The notes beneath the pieces were generated by a model that searched no databases, had not been told where the DNA came from, and was given only the letters and a program-made list of their open reading frames with translations. Source: an uncultured Chloroflexota bacterium (GTDB lineage Bacteria > Chloroflexota > Chloroflexia > Thermomicrobiales > UBA6265). Taken from it: DNA of 35,644 nucleotides. This document shows positions 23,817 through 31,463 of this stretch, one piece after another. The DNA lies in contig CALMZR010000257.1 of the NCBI GenBank assembly GCA_937870845.1, forward strand, positions 1-35,644. The letters are read 5' to 3'. Both the position numbers and the translations under genes were made by a program. Numbering within the stretch: the first letter of the stretch is position 1; each line of letters begins with the position of its first letter.

Positions 23817-25178
23817 ATGGCCGTCGTGCAAACCTGGAACACCGCCGAGTTGGTCGCGCAGGACCAGGCGCACCTGCTGCACCCGCTCTCGAACCTGCGC
23901 GCGCTGCGCGAGCACGGGCCGCTGGTCATGGTCCGCGGCGAGGATGTCTTCCTCTGGGACTCGGACGGCAAGCGCTACATCGACGCCTTCGCCGGGCTTT
24001 GGAACGTCAACGTCGGCCACGGGCGCGCCGAGCTGGCCGAGGCCGCCGCGGCTCAGATCCGCGAGGTCGAGTTCGTCCCCACCTTCTTCGGCCTCGCCTC
24101 GCCGCCCCCGATCGAGCTGGCCGCGCGGCTGGCGGGGCTCTTCCCCGGGGACCTCAACCACTTCCAGTTCACTGCCGGCGGGGCCGAGTCGAACGAGACG
24201 GCGCTCAAGATCGCCCGTTACTACTGGTGGCTCAAGGGCCAGCCCGAAAAGGTCACCATCCTCTCGCGCAAGATGGCCTACCACGGCATCGCCATGGGCG
24301 CGCTGGCGGCCACCGGCATCCCCGCCTACCACGAAGGGTTCGGGCCGCAGGCTCCCGGCTACCTGCACCTCACGCCACCGTATCACTACCGCCACAGCGA
24401 GGGGATGAGCGAGGACGAGTTCGTCGCCTCCCTGGTGCGGGAGTTGGAAGAGACGATCGCGCGCGAGGGCGCCCACACCATCGCCGCCATGATCGGCGAA
24501 CCGGTGCAGGGCGCCGGCGGCGTGGTGGTCCCGCCGGATCGCTACTGGGCGGCGATCGCCCCGGTGCTCAAGGCGCACGACATCCTGCTCATCTTCGACG
24601 AGGTCATCTGCGGCTTCGGGCGCACCGGCGCCATGTTCGGCATGCAGCAGTACGGCGTTACCCCCGACATCGTCTCCTTCGCCAAGGGCGTCACCTCTGG
24701 CTACGTCCCGCTCGGCGGCGTCGGCGTCAGCGACGAGGTCTTCGACGCACTCAGCACCCCCGACCGCATGTTCATGCACGGGTTCACCTACTCCGGGCAC
24801 CCGGTTTCGTGCGCGGTGGCGCTGCCGAACATCGACATCATCGAGCGCGAGCGGCTGCCGGAGAACGCCGGCCGCGGCGGCGCCTATCTCCTCGCCGCCC
24901 TGCACGACCGGCTGGACGGCCACCCGCACGTCGGCAACGTCCGCGGCAAGGGGCTGATGCTCTTCGTGGAGGTCGTCGCCGACACGGCGACCAAGGCGAG
25001 GCTCGACCCGTCCTTCAACCTGAGCGCCCGCCTCACCGCGGCCTCCCGCGAGCGCGGCATCATCGTCCGCCCCGTCAACGACGGCATCGCCATCTCGCCG
25101 CCGCTGACCATCCAGCAGCCCGAGCTCGACGTCGTCGCCGACGCCATCGCCGGGTCGATCGACGAGGTGTTCAGCTAG
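23817..25178 (+). CDS. Class III PLP aminotransferase (omega-amino acid type)
   Basis: This 453-residue enzyme transfers an amino group from an omega-amino acid or amine to pyruvate or a similar acceptor. The start at 23817 follows GGAGG by 4 bases. The phosphate-site segment GGAESNETALK is at about 121-131, the PLP-stacking region AYHGIAMGAL at 154-163, Asp261 in LIFDEVICGFGRTG, and the PLP Lys290 in SFAKGVTSGYVPLG. The segment FMHGFTYSGHP, then S-C-A-V-A, is typical of beta-alanine, taurine or putrescine-type transaminases. The exact substrate is not readable. The frame is open upstream to 23718, but only through the repeat element. A large hairpin follows the gene. Confidence 0.9.
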   Translation: MAVVQTWNTAELVAQDQAHLLHPLSNLRALREHGPLVMVRGEDVFLWDSDGKRYIDAFAGLWNVNVGHGRAELAEAAAAQIREVEFVPTFFGLASPPPIELAARLAGLFPGDLNHFQFTAGGAESNETALKIARYYWWLKGQPEKVTILSRKMAYHGIAMGALAATGIPAYHEGFGPQAPGYLHLTPPYHYRHSEGMSEDEFVASLVRELEETIAREGAHTIAAMIGEPVQGAGGVVVPPDRYWAAIAPVLKAHDILLIFDEVICGFGRTGAMFGMQQYGVTPDIVSFAKGVTSGYVPLGGVGVSDEVFDALSTPDRMFMHGFTYSGHPVSCAVALPNIDIIERERLPENAGRGGAYLLAALHDRLDGHPHVGNVRGKGLMLFVEVVADTATKARLDPSFNLSARLTAASRERGIIVRPVNDGIAISPPLTIQQPELDVVADAIAGSIDEVFS

Positions 25179-25208
25179 CGCCCCCGGACACGACCCATGG
25201 CATGCTGA

Positions 25209-25259
25209 GGCCGCGGGCCAAAGCATCTCGCCGTTCGCGAATGGATGCGGCCCGCGGCC
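25209..25259. repeat. Long interrupted hairpin between aminotransferase and ETF alpha
   Basis: Perfect 11-bp arms (25209-25219 and 25249-25259) enclose a second pairing, GCATC with GATGC (25223-25227 and 25244-25248), and a central TTCGCGAA palindrome. The whole could form a 51-base hairpin. It lies 30 bases after the aminotransferase stop and may serve as a terminator. Confidence 0.6.
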
Positions 25260-25386
25260 GACTATGGTTCGCGTCGTTCGCCTTGGCACGGGCGCCTGGG
25301 CGCGGCGTCGAGCATGGCGGCATGGGCACGCGAGGTGCTTTGCGCCGCCTGCCCGCGGTTTCAACGCACTGAGGAGGATGCAACGA

Positions 25387-26379
25387 ATGCAGGCTGGCGA
25401 GGATGTCCTGGTCGTGGGGGAGGCCGCGGTCGATGGGACGCCACGGCCGATCTCCTGGGAGATGCTCTCCGCCGCGCGGCAACTCGCCGATGCGGCCGGG
25501 GGCGGGGTCGTCGCCCTGTTCATGGGTTCCGGCATCGCCGACGCGGCCCGGAGGTGGGGGACAGCGGGCGCCGATCGCCTCCTGATCGCGGACGATCCCC
25601 GGCTCGCGGGCAATATGCCGCTCGCGGCCGCGGCGGTCCTGACCCAGGCCATGGCTGACGCGAAGCCGGGCGTCGTGCTCGTGCCGGGGACCACGGCGGG
25701 GCGGGATTACGCGCCGCTGGCAGCCGCCAGGATCGGCGCGGGGCTGGCGGCGGACTGCGTCGCGTTCTCCGTGGACGACGGCGTTCTCAGCGCGACACGT
25801 CCGGTGCTGGGCGGGCGCGCCGTGTCGCGGGTGCGGTTTCCGGGGGACGGGCCGGCGATGGCGACCGTGCGCGCTGGCAGCTTCGCCAAGGCCGAGCCCG
25901 GCGTCTCGCAACCGGAGGTCGAGACGCTCGACCCCGCGCTGAAAGCGGACGATCTGCGAGTCTCGCTGGAGGAAACGACGCCGAAGGGCGCGGGCGGCTC
26001 GCGCCTCGACGCGGCGGAGGTGGTCGTCAGCGGCGGGCGCGGGCTGGGCAAGCCGGAGCAGTTCGCGCTGGTCGAGGCGCTGGCCGAGGCGTTCGGGGGC
26101 GCGGTCGGGGCGACTCGGGCTGTGGTCGACGCTGGTTGGCGGCCGCATTACGAACAGATCGGGCAGACGGGGCGCACCGTGTCGCCGCGGCTGTATGTCG
26201 CCGTCGGGATCAGCGGGGCGGTGCAGCACAACGTCGGCATGCAAGGCGCCGACGCCATCGTGGCGATCAACCGCGACCCGGACGCGCCGATCTTCAAGAT
26301 CGCCTCGTTCGGCATCGTCGGCGACCTGTTCGAGGTCGTGCCCGCCCTGACGGCGGAGGTGCGCAACGCCAGGGGATGA
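25387..26379 (+). CDS. etfA: Electron transfer flavoprotein alpha subunit family protein
   Basis: This 330-residue protein carries the FAD-binding subunit features of electron transfer flavoproteins, which pass electrons from acyl-CoA and other dehydrogenases to the membrane quinone pool. The C-terminal half has VSGGRGLGKPEQF, VGATRAVVDAGWRPHYEQIG, GRTVSPRLYVAVGISGAVQH, and AINRDPDAPIFKIASFGIVG, all of the family FAD site in order. The N-terminal half has the expected alpha/beta domain. The ATG at 25387 follows GGAGG by 9 bases; a Met at 25378 is too close to that site. No beta subunit lies next to it, which is unusual. The DUF983 gene begins 4 bp downstream and is likely co-transcribed. Confidence 0.9.
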   Translation: MQAGEDVLVVGEAAVDGTPRPISWEMLSAARQLADAAGGGVVALFMGSGIADAARRWGTAGADRLLIADDPRLAGNMPLAAAAVLTQAMADAKPGVVLVPGTTAGRDYAPLAAARIGAGLAADCVAFSVDDGVLSATRPVLGGRAVSRVRFPGDGPAMATVRAGSFAKAEPGVSQPEVETLDPALKADDLRVSLEETTPKGAGGSRLDAAEVVVSGGRGLGKPEQFALVEALAEAFGGAVGATRAVVDAGWRPHYEQIGQTGRTVSPRLYVAVGISGAVQHNVGMQGADAIVAINRDPDAPIFKIASFGIVGDLFEVVPALTAEVRNARG

Positions 26380-26383
26380 GCCC

Positions 26384-26872
26384 GTGGGCGCGACGGGCGG
26401 CGACCAACCGAGGACGGAGGTGTGGGATCTCCCTCCCGAAACGTGGGCCCGGTCCGTGGCGACGATGCGCCGCGCGCTCACGCGGCGCTGCCCCTACTGC
26501 GGCGGACCCGGGGTGTACCGGGGTTATCTGGAGCTGCGCGATTCGTGCCCGACGTGCGGCGTGCGGTTCGAGCGGGAAGAGGGGTATTTCCTCGGCGCGT
26601 ACGCGCTGAACTTGATCGTCGCCGAGTTTCTCGGACTTGGCCTGGCGTTGTTCCTGATCTTCGGAACGGCCCTGCGCGAAGCGGACCTGATCTGGCAGGA
26701 GGCCGTGGCAGTGGGGCTGGCGGTCGCCTTCCCGCTTCTCTTTTTTCCGTACTCGCGCACCGTCTGGATCGCGATGGACCTGGTTTTTCACCCGCCGGGG
26801 GCGGGGCCGGATGGGGAGCTGCGTCGCCATCACCTGTCCCGGGCCGACGAGGATGGTCACGGGAGCCGATAG
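26384..26872 (+). CDS. DUF983 family membrane protein with zinc ribbon
   Basis: The protein has 162 residues and starts with GTG at 26384, 4 bases after the etfA stop, with AGGGG about 9 bases upstream. Two C-P-x-C-G pairs (RCPYCGGPGVYRGYLEL and DSCPTCGVRFEREEGYF) form a zinc ribbon at about 35-70. Two membrane helices follow at about 73-95 and 105-123, then a charged tail. This order is that of DUF983. The family role is not established. Its position directly behind etfA suggests a shared transcript but does not show a shared function. Confidence 0.8.
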   Translation: MGATGGDQPRTEVWDLPPETWARSVATMRRALTRRCPYCGGPGVYRGYLELRDSCPTCGVRFEREEGYFLGAYALNLIVAEFLGLGLALFLIFGTALREADLIWQEAVAVGLAVAFPLLFFPYSRTVWIAMDLVFHPPGAGPDGELRRHHLSRADEDGHGSR

Positions 26873-26923
26873 CGCGCCGCGATCGTTTGCCGCGAGCGGC
26901 CGATCCGGACCGGCCGCCGCGAA

Positions 26924-26950
26924 GATGCCAAAGATGCCAAAGATACGGAA
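26924..26950 (-). repeat. Intergenic 9-bp tandem repeat, site 2
   Basis: GATGCCAAA occurs twice in tandem (26924-26932 and 26933-26941), followed by GATACGGAA. Read on the other strand the unit is TTTGGCATC, close to the TTGGCAATC unit at 31496-31522 and the CTTTGCATC unit at 18371-18388. Confidence 0.6.
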
Positions 26951-27111
26951 GGGGCCGATGCGTTCGGACGTGCGGCGGCGGCTCGCGTGGCTGCCAGCCA
27001 ACACCCGGCAATTTATTCAACATAATGCAGGCGTTCATGGGTGATTTCGGCCGGGGCATGCAACCGCGGATTGACGGTGCTGACGGTCCAGTTGAATGGC
27101 ACTTTCGTCCA

Positions 27112-27139
27112 TTGACCCCTGGCGCGATGGGCGTACACT
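27112..27139 (+). promoter_or_regulatory. Promoter of exported protein C
   Basis: TTGACC (27112-27117) and TACACT (27134-27139) are spaced by 16 bases, five and four matches to consensus. The expected mRNA start near 27146 gives a leader of about 48 bases before the GTG at 27194. Confidence 0.55.
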
Positions 27140-27193
27140 ACGCGTGACTCTCGGAGTCGCCGAACGCCGCGTGTCCTGGATTGGAAACGGCTT

Positions 27194-28111
27194 GTGGATG
27201 ACGCCAGGTTCGACCGGTTCGTGCGGATGCTCGCTACTCGCGTTTCGCGGCGCGGCGCCGTGGGCGTTGCAGGCACGCTGGCGATCGCTGGCATTCGCGG
27301 CGCTTCCGCCAACCAGTTGACTCCGTCGACGTGCGGCGCCTCGGGCGATGTCTGCACGATGCTGATGGGGTGTTGCGACGGGCTGACGTGCGTCACCTCC
27401 GCCATCAACACCAACTACGGCGTCTGCGTGGCTGGCGAAGGCGGGACCGTCTCGATCGGCACGACGCTCATCTCCCCCTTCAGCGAGAACGTGGAGCAGG
27501 AGGTCGCGGCCATCGCCGCCTCCGAGACCACGTCCACCACGACGACGACCGATCCGACGCTGGAACGAGAGCAGCGCCTGGCCGAGATCAAGGCGCGCAA
27601 GGACGCACGGCGGAGCAAGCAGAAGACGCGGCGAACGACCCAGAAGACGACGCAGCAGACTCGGCGAGACGATCGGCAAGAAGCGCGGGAATTGCGGCGG
27701 GGACCAAAACTCGTAGTCTCACTTTCGAGGTCCCGCGGTGAAGGTGATCCGGATGTCGTCAGAATTATCAATCGCGACGACATCTCAGCGTTCATCTCGG
27801 GGGTGGAGTTTCTTCCAGATCGACGCGATAGGCCCAAGATCGAAAGGACACTACAGGCAGGTGACTCGCTGTTCTTGTTGTCAGGACTGCCGAACGATAC
27901 CCAATTCCAAGCAGACGAAGTCCTCCTGAGCAATCAGGCAGTTTGTGGTGACTCAAGCCAGGGTGCAGGCTATGCGGTCGCCGCCGGGTTCTCCGAGTTT
28001 GTCGAAAATCACGAATTCATAGTCCTTTGCGACGGTTCGAACCCCAACAGCGGTGACGGGAACAACGGGCCGCGCAAGAAGAGGCGTAAGCGCGACAAGA
28101 ATAAGAGCTGA
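27194..28111 (+). CDS. Exported protein C with Tat-like leader, coiled basic middle and beta-rich end
   Basis: This 305-residue protein starts with GTG at 27194, chosen because the leader then aligns with proteins A and B: Phe6-Asp7, S-R-R at 18-20, a hydrophobic Gly/Ala/Ile run to about 34, and a G-A-S-A end at 36-39. A short Cys-rich part (six Cys from 47 to about 78, one Cys-Cys pair) follows. Then come a Thr-rich linker, a highly charged helical stretch of Lys/Arg/Gln at about 123-170, and a beta-rich domain at about 172-280 with two Cys. The end is a basic tail, KKRRKRDKNK. From about 27700 the bases are less GC-rich than in the first half. The dppB-like gene starts 21 bp later, so the two may be co-transcribed. 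The function is unknown. Confidence 0.72.
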   Translation: MDDARFDRFVRMLATRVSRRGAVGVAGTLAIAGIRGASANQLTPSTCGASGDVCTMLMGCCDGLTCVTSAINTNYGVCVAGEGGTVSIGTTLISPFSENVEQEVAAIAASETTSTTTTTDPTLEREQRLAEIKARKDARRSKQKTRRTTQKTTQQTRRDDRQEARELRRGPKLVVSLSRSRGEGDPDVVRIINRDDISAFISGVEFLPDRRDRPKIERTLQAGDSLFLLSGLPNDTQFQADEVLLSNQAVCGDSSQGAGYAVAAGFSEFVENHEFIVLCDGSNPNSGDGNNGPRKKRRKRDKNKS

Positions 28112-28132
28112 CCGGGCGGGTAAACTCACTTC

Positions 28133-29053
28133 GTGGGCAGCTATCTCGTTCGCCGTGGCCTGCGCACGGCCATCGTCCTCGTGGTCGCGTCGATCGCGGT
28201 CTTCTATGGGTTGCGCATCGCGCCCGGCGATCCGACCGGGGGCGTGCTCAGCCCGACCGCGCTGGAAGAGGTGCGCGCCGCGTACCGGCAGCGGCTGGGG
28301 CTGGATCAGCCGATCTGGGTGCAGTACGGCGTCTACTTGCAGAACCTGGCTCGGGGCGATTTCGGGACATCGCTGATCACCGGCAAGACGATCCAGGAGC
28401 TGCTCGGGTTCTACGGGCGCAACAGCCTGGTGCTGGGTCTGGCGGCGACCGTGCTGATCTACGGCATCGGGTTGCCGCTGGGGGCGCTGGCGGCGGCCAA
28501 GCGCAACACGCCGATCGATCAGGCGATCACCGGGTTCAGCATCGCCGGGATGGGGATGCCGAACTTCTGGCTGGCGCTGCTGCTGATTTTCCTCTTCGCC
28601 TCCAAGCTGCATTGGCTCCCCTCCGGCGGCTGCTGCGCGCCGGACCAGCTCATCCTGCCCGCGGTGGTGCTGGCGGCGGAGGGGGCGGCGGTGACGATCC
28701 GCATGACGCGCTCTTCGATGCTGGAGCAGCTTGGGGCCGATTACGTGCGGACGCACCGCGCCAAGGGGTTGTCGGAGACGGCGGTGGTCTACGGGCGGGT
28801 GTTCCGCAACGCGCTGAATCCGCTCATCTCGCTGGCCGGGCTGCGGCTGGGATGGCTGGTCGGGTACGCGCTGATCGTGGAGACGATTTTTCAATGGCCG
28901 GGGCTCGGCTACCTGCTGGTTGACTCGATCCTGCGCCGGGACTACCCGGTGGCGCAGTTCTTCTCGCTGCTGCTGGTGACGGTCGTGGTGGCGGCCAATC
29001 TGCTGGCGGACGTGGCGTATGGCATGGCCGACCCGAGGATTCGGCATGCGTGA
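28133..29053 (+). CDS. Dpp/Opp-type ABC transporter permease (DppB-like)
   Basis: This 306-residue inner-membrane protein has about six helices: one near 8-28, then a cluster from about 98 to the end. The N-terminal YLVRRGLRTAIVLVVASIAVF and the R-x-x-L-G-L-D-Q-P-I-W-V-Q-Y segment are typical of the first permease of peptide or nickel importers. The coupling loop EQLGADYVRTHRAKGLSE, near residue 200, contacts the ATPase. The GTG start lies 21 bp after exported protein C. The second permease gene follows after a 162-base gap with a repeat element. The substrate is unknown; no binding protein or ATPase gene is nearby. Confidence 0.92.
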   Translation: MGSYLVRRGLRTAIVLVVASIAVFYGLRIAPGDPTGGVLSPTALEEVRAAYRQRLGLDQPIWVQYGVYLQNLARGDFGTSLITGKTIQELLGFYGRNSLVLGLAATVLIYGIGLPLGALAAAKRNTPIDQAITGFSIAGMGMPNFWLALLLIFLFASKLHWLPSGGCCAPDQLILPAVVLAAEGAAVTIRMTRSSMLEQLGADYVRTHRAKGLSETAVVYGRVFRNALNPLISLAGLRLGWLVGYALIVETIFQWPGLGYLLVDSILRRDYPVAQFFSLLLVTVVVAANLLADVAYGMADPRIRHA

Positions 29054-29099
29054 GAACGGGGAGCGGGATCTCCGCGCGTCGGTCATGCCGAGCCGTCCG

Positions 29100-29187
29100 G
29101 TGTCATTCCGAGCGATAGCGAGGAATCTGGGCTCATCGAGGCATGGTTTGCTCCTGGCGCGAGATTCCTCGTTCCTTGGAATGACAC
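29100..29187. repeat. Intergenic inverted-repeat element, copy 2 of 3 (GTGTCATTCC family)
   Basis: This 88-base element starts GTGTCATTCCGAGCGATAGC followed by GAGGAATCT, and ends with AGATTCCTCG and then GGAATGACAC. The ends pair over about 27 bases with few mismatches. It lies between the two permease genes and so would be inside their common mRNA. Confidence 0.85.
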
Positions 29188-29215
29188 GGAACGTGATTGT
29201 CGGAACAGGGGCCGC

Positions 29216-30124
29216 GTGGTGGCGGTAGCGTCGACTGAGGCGCCGGCGCTGCGGGGGGCGGCGGCGGCGCGGCCGATCCGCTCCGATGGGCCGTTGGCGA
29301 CGGCGTGGCGGCGGTTGGCGCGCAACAAGCTGGCGCTGTTCGGGTCGCTGGTGGCGACCGCGTATGTTCTGCTCGGCGTGTTTGGGCCGATGTTCGCGCC
29401 GTACGACTACGCGAAGCAGAACCTCCTCGCCGCCAATCTGCCGCCGCTGAGCGACGGGCATCTGCTGGGGACCGATCAGGTCGGGCGCGACATCCTGTCG
29501 CGGCTGGTAACGGGTATCCGCATCTCCCTCATCGTCGGGTTCGGGATCACGGCGATCTCGATGGTGATCGGCACGCTGGCGGGGGCGATCGCCGGGTATC
29601 GGCGCGGCTGGGTGGACACGGTCATCAGCGGGATCGTGGAGTTCACCTGGGGGTTTCCGCTGATCCTGCTGGCGGTCCTCTTCGCCGGGGTGCTGGGGCC
29701 GGGGTTGACGGCGGCGATCCTGGCGGTGGGGTTGATCAACTGGGCCGGGTTCGCGCGGGTGGTGCGGGGCGAGGTGCTCGGCCTGCGCGAGGCGGAGTTC
29801 GTGCAGGCGGCGCGGGCCATTGGGCTGAGCGAGCCGCGCATCCTGGCCCGGCACGTGCTGCCGAACGTGCTGGCCCCGGCGCTGGTGATGGCGTCGTACT
29901 ACGTGGCGCTGGGCATCATCGTCGAGGCGGGGCTGTCGTTCATCGGCATGGGAGCGCAGACGCCGCTGCCGAGTCTGGGCGTGATGATGGCCGAGGGGCG
30001 CAACTACATGATGCAGAGCCATTGGATCACCACGATTCCCGGGGTGGCGATCGTATCGGTCGTGCTTGGTCTGAACCTGCTGGGCGATGGGTTGCGGGAT
30101 GTGCTGGATCCGAGGTTGAAGTGA
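29216..30124 (+). CDS. Dpp/Opp-type ABC transporter permease (DppC-like)
   Basis: This 302-residue protein has an N-terminal cytoplasmic part with AWRRLARNKLALFG, a first helix near 41-60, and five further helices. The periplasmic segment HLLGTDQVGRDILSRLVTGI is the hallmark of the second permease (DppC/OppC) family. The coupling loop is REAEFVQAARAIGLSEPRIL around residue 190. The GTG start at 29216 is the first in frame and lacks a clear ribosome site, so a slightly later start is possible. It pairs with the DppB-like protein. Its TGA stop overlaps the GTG start of the FAD monooxygenase frame by 4 bases. Confidence 0.92.
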   Translation: MVAVASTEAPALRGAAAARPIRSDGPLATAWRRLARNKLALFGSLVATAYVLLGVFGPMFAPYDYAKQNLLAANLPPLSDGHLLGTDQVGRDILSRLVTGIRISLIVGFGITAISMVIGTLAGAIAGYRRGWVDTVISGIVEFTWGFPLILLAVLFAGVLGPGLTAAILAVGLINWAGFARVVRGEVLGLREAEFVQAARAIGLSEPRILARHVLPNVLAPALVMASYYVALGIIVEAGLSFIGMGAQTPLPSLGVMMAEGRNYMMQSHWITTIPGVAIVSVVLGLNLLGDGLRDVLDPRLK

Positions 30125-31413
30125 GACAGGGTGATGGGGTGACGGGGTGTCAGGGTGACCGGGACGAGAAATTCCTGACACCCCGTCTCCCCGTCTCCCC
30201 GTCACCTGTCGACGTTGCCATTGTCGGCGGCGGGGTCGCGGGGTCGGCGCTTGGGATCGTGCTGGCTCGGGCCGGGATCGACGTCGCCATCTTCGAGCGG
30301 GAGGCGCGGTTCCGGGATCGGGTGCGGGGCGAGGCGCTGATGCCGTGGGGGGCGACGCTGGCGGGGCTGTTGGGGATCGCCGACGCGCTGCCGGAGTCGG
30401 GCGCGCATCCGCTGCCGATCTGGCAGACGTACCGCGACCGCGAGCCGCTGCCGCCGTACGACTGGCGGCCGGACTCGCCGAGCGGCGATGGGCTGTGGGG
30501 CGTGAACCATCCAGGGCTGCAGGAGACGTTGCTGCGCCGGGCGGAGGCAGCGGGCGTAAGCGTGTTTCGCCCAGCCAAGGCGCAGCGTCCAGATCGGGAC
30601 GCGAACGGCACGTTCCATATGCCCATCGAAGGTCAGGACGGTGTGTCCCGCATCTCCGCGCGGCTGATCGTCGGAGCGGACGGCAGCGAGTCGGGGGTGC
30701 GGCGCTGGATCGGGGCGGAGACGATGCGCGACCCGGTCAAGCATGCCATCGGCGGGGTTCTGGTGGAGGGGTTCGATCTCGATCCGGAGGCCTCGCACAT
30801 CGGCTTCTATCGGGGGGGAGCCTCGCTGGTTTTTCGGCAGGCGAGTGGCCGGGCGCGCGCCTACCTCTTTTGCGCTGCGGAGGATGCGGAGCGGATGCGT
30901 GGCGCCGGGGCCGCGGAGGCGATCATCGAGACGAGCGCGGCCTCGCTGCCGGAGGGAACGTTCTGTGGCGTGCGCGCCGTCGGCCCGGCGGCCTTCTTTC
31001 CCGGCGCCGACGTGTTCGCCAGCAAGGTTGCCGGCGGCGGCATCGTGCTCATCGGCGATGCGGCGGGCGCCAATGACCCGACCCAGGGGCAAGGGCTCTC
31101 GCTGGTCTTCAAGGACGTGTGGGAGCTGAGCCAACGCCTGCTGGCGATGCCCGACTGGGGAGAGGCGATCGCGGACTATGCCCGCTGCCGTTCGCGGTGG
31201 TACGAGCCGCTGCGCGCGTTCGCGATGTGGAAGGGACCGCTCTTCATCGGGGTCGGGGCGGAGGCGGATGCGGCGCGGGAGCGGGCGGAGCGGGCGCAGG
31301 AGCGGGATCCGGGATTGTGGGGATACGGGGTTATCCACACCGCCGGCCCCGATGGACTCCCGGTGAATGAGGATGCTCGGCGGCACTTCCTGGGCGAAGA
31401 CTTCGACGAATGA
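30121..31413 (+). CDS. FAD-dependent monooxygenase (PHBH/UbiH-like)
   Basis: From the GTG at 30121 the protein has 430 residues. The FAD-binding Rossmann motif DVAIVGGGVAGSALG begins at about residue 31, followed by the acidic strand end AIFERE. The middle DG motif is GADGSESGVRRWIG, and the GD motif is GIVLIGDAAGANDPTQGQGL, in the order of aromatic-ring hydroxylases and geranylgeranyl reductase-like flavoproteins. The start overlaps the DppC-like stop by 4 bp, which suggests coupling. The first 30 codons come from an inverted-repeat element, and no ATG, GTG or TTG in frame lies between it and the Rossmann motif, so the repeat must supply the start (30121 or 30139). The substrate is unknown. 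Confidence 0.85.
   Translation: MRQGDGVTGCQGDRDEKFLTPRLPVSPSPVDVAIVGGGVAGSALGIVLARAGIDVAIFEREARFRDRVRGEALMPWGATLAGLLGIADALPESGAHPLPIWQTYRDREPLPPYDWRPDSPSGDGLWGVNHPGLQETLLRRAEAAGVSVFRPAKAQRPDRDANGTFHMPIEGQDGVSRISARLIVGADGSESGVRRWIGAETMRDPVKHAIGGVLVEGFDLDPEASHIGFYRGGASLVFRQASGRARAYLFCAAEDAERMRGAGAAEAIIETSAASLPEGTFCGVRAVGPAAFFPGADVFASKVAGGGIVLIGDAAGANDPTQGQGLSLVFKDVWELSQRLLAMPDWGEAIADYARCRSRWYEPLRAFAMWKGPLFIGVGAEADAARERAERAQERDPGLWGYGVIHTAGPDGLPVNEDARRHFLGEDFDE
30125..30210. repeat. Inverted repeat with arms of 8-bp units, overlapping the FAD monooxygenase start
   Basis: The left arm (30125-30153) is built of GTGATGGG, GTGACGGG and GTGTCAGG after GACAGG. The right arm (30174-30210) is its inverse with one extra unit (CCTGACACCCCGTC, then two CTCCCCGT units, then CACCTGTC). 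The arms flank 20 bases. The unit motifs resemble those at 23693-23803. The element begins one base after the DppC-like stop codon and ends just before the Rossmann motif of the flavoprotein. Confidence 0.75.
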
Positions 31414-31463
31414 AGCGCGGATCGAGAGGACCCCTGCGTGCGCGGGCTACTGGCCCCGGCCGC

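Larger units (their letters stand above)
26873..27193. other. Intergenic region with 9-bp repeats and a promoter
   Basis: The 321 bases between the DUF983 gene and exported protein C hold the tandem repeat at 26924-26950 and the promoter at 27112-27139. No gene is supported in the remainder. Confidence 0.5.

Noticed and set aside
23703-25694. 663-residue minus-strand frame
   Set aside because: It is antisense to the class III aminotransferase with no recognisable domain.
28031-28048. tRNA T-loop-like GGTTCGAACCCC
   Set aside because: It lies inside protein C coding sequence and no acceptor or anticodon stems can be drawn around it.
29305-30120. Upstream extension of the FAD monooxygenase frame to 702 residues
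   Set aside because: It overlaps the DppC-like gene in another frame and reads Gly/Arg/Ala-rich without motifs; only the part after 30210 matches flavoproteins.
27953-30205. 750-residue minus-strand frame
   Set aside because: It is Arg/Pro/His-rich and antisense to protein C and both permeases; a shadow of high-GC genes.
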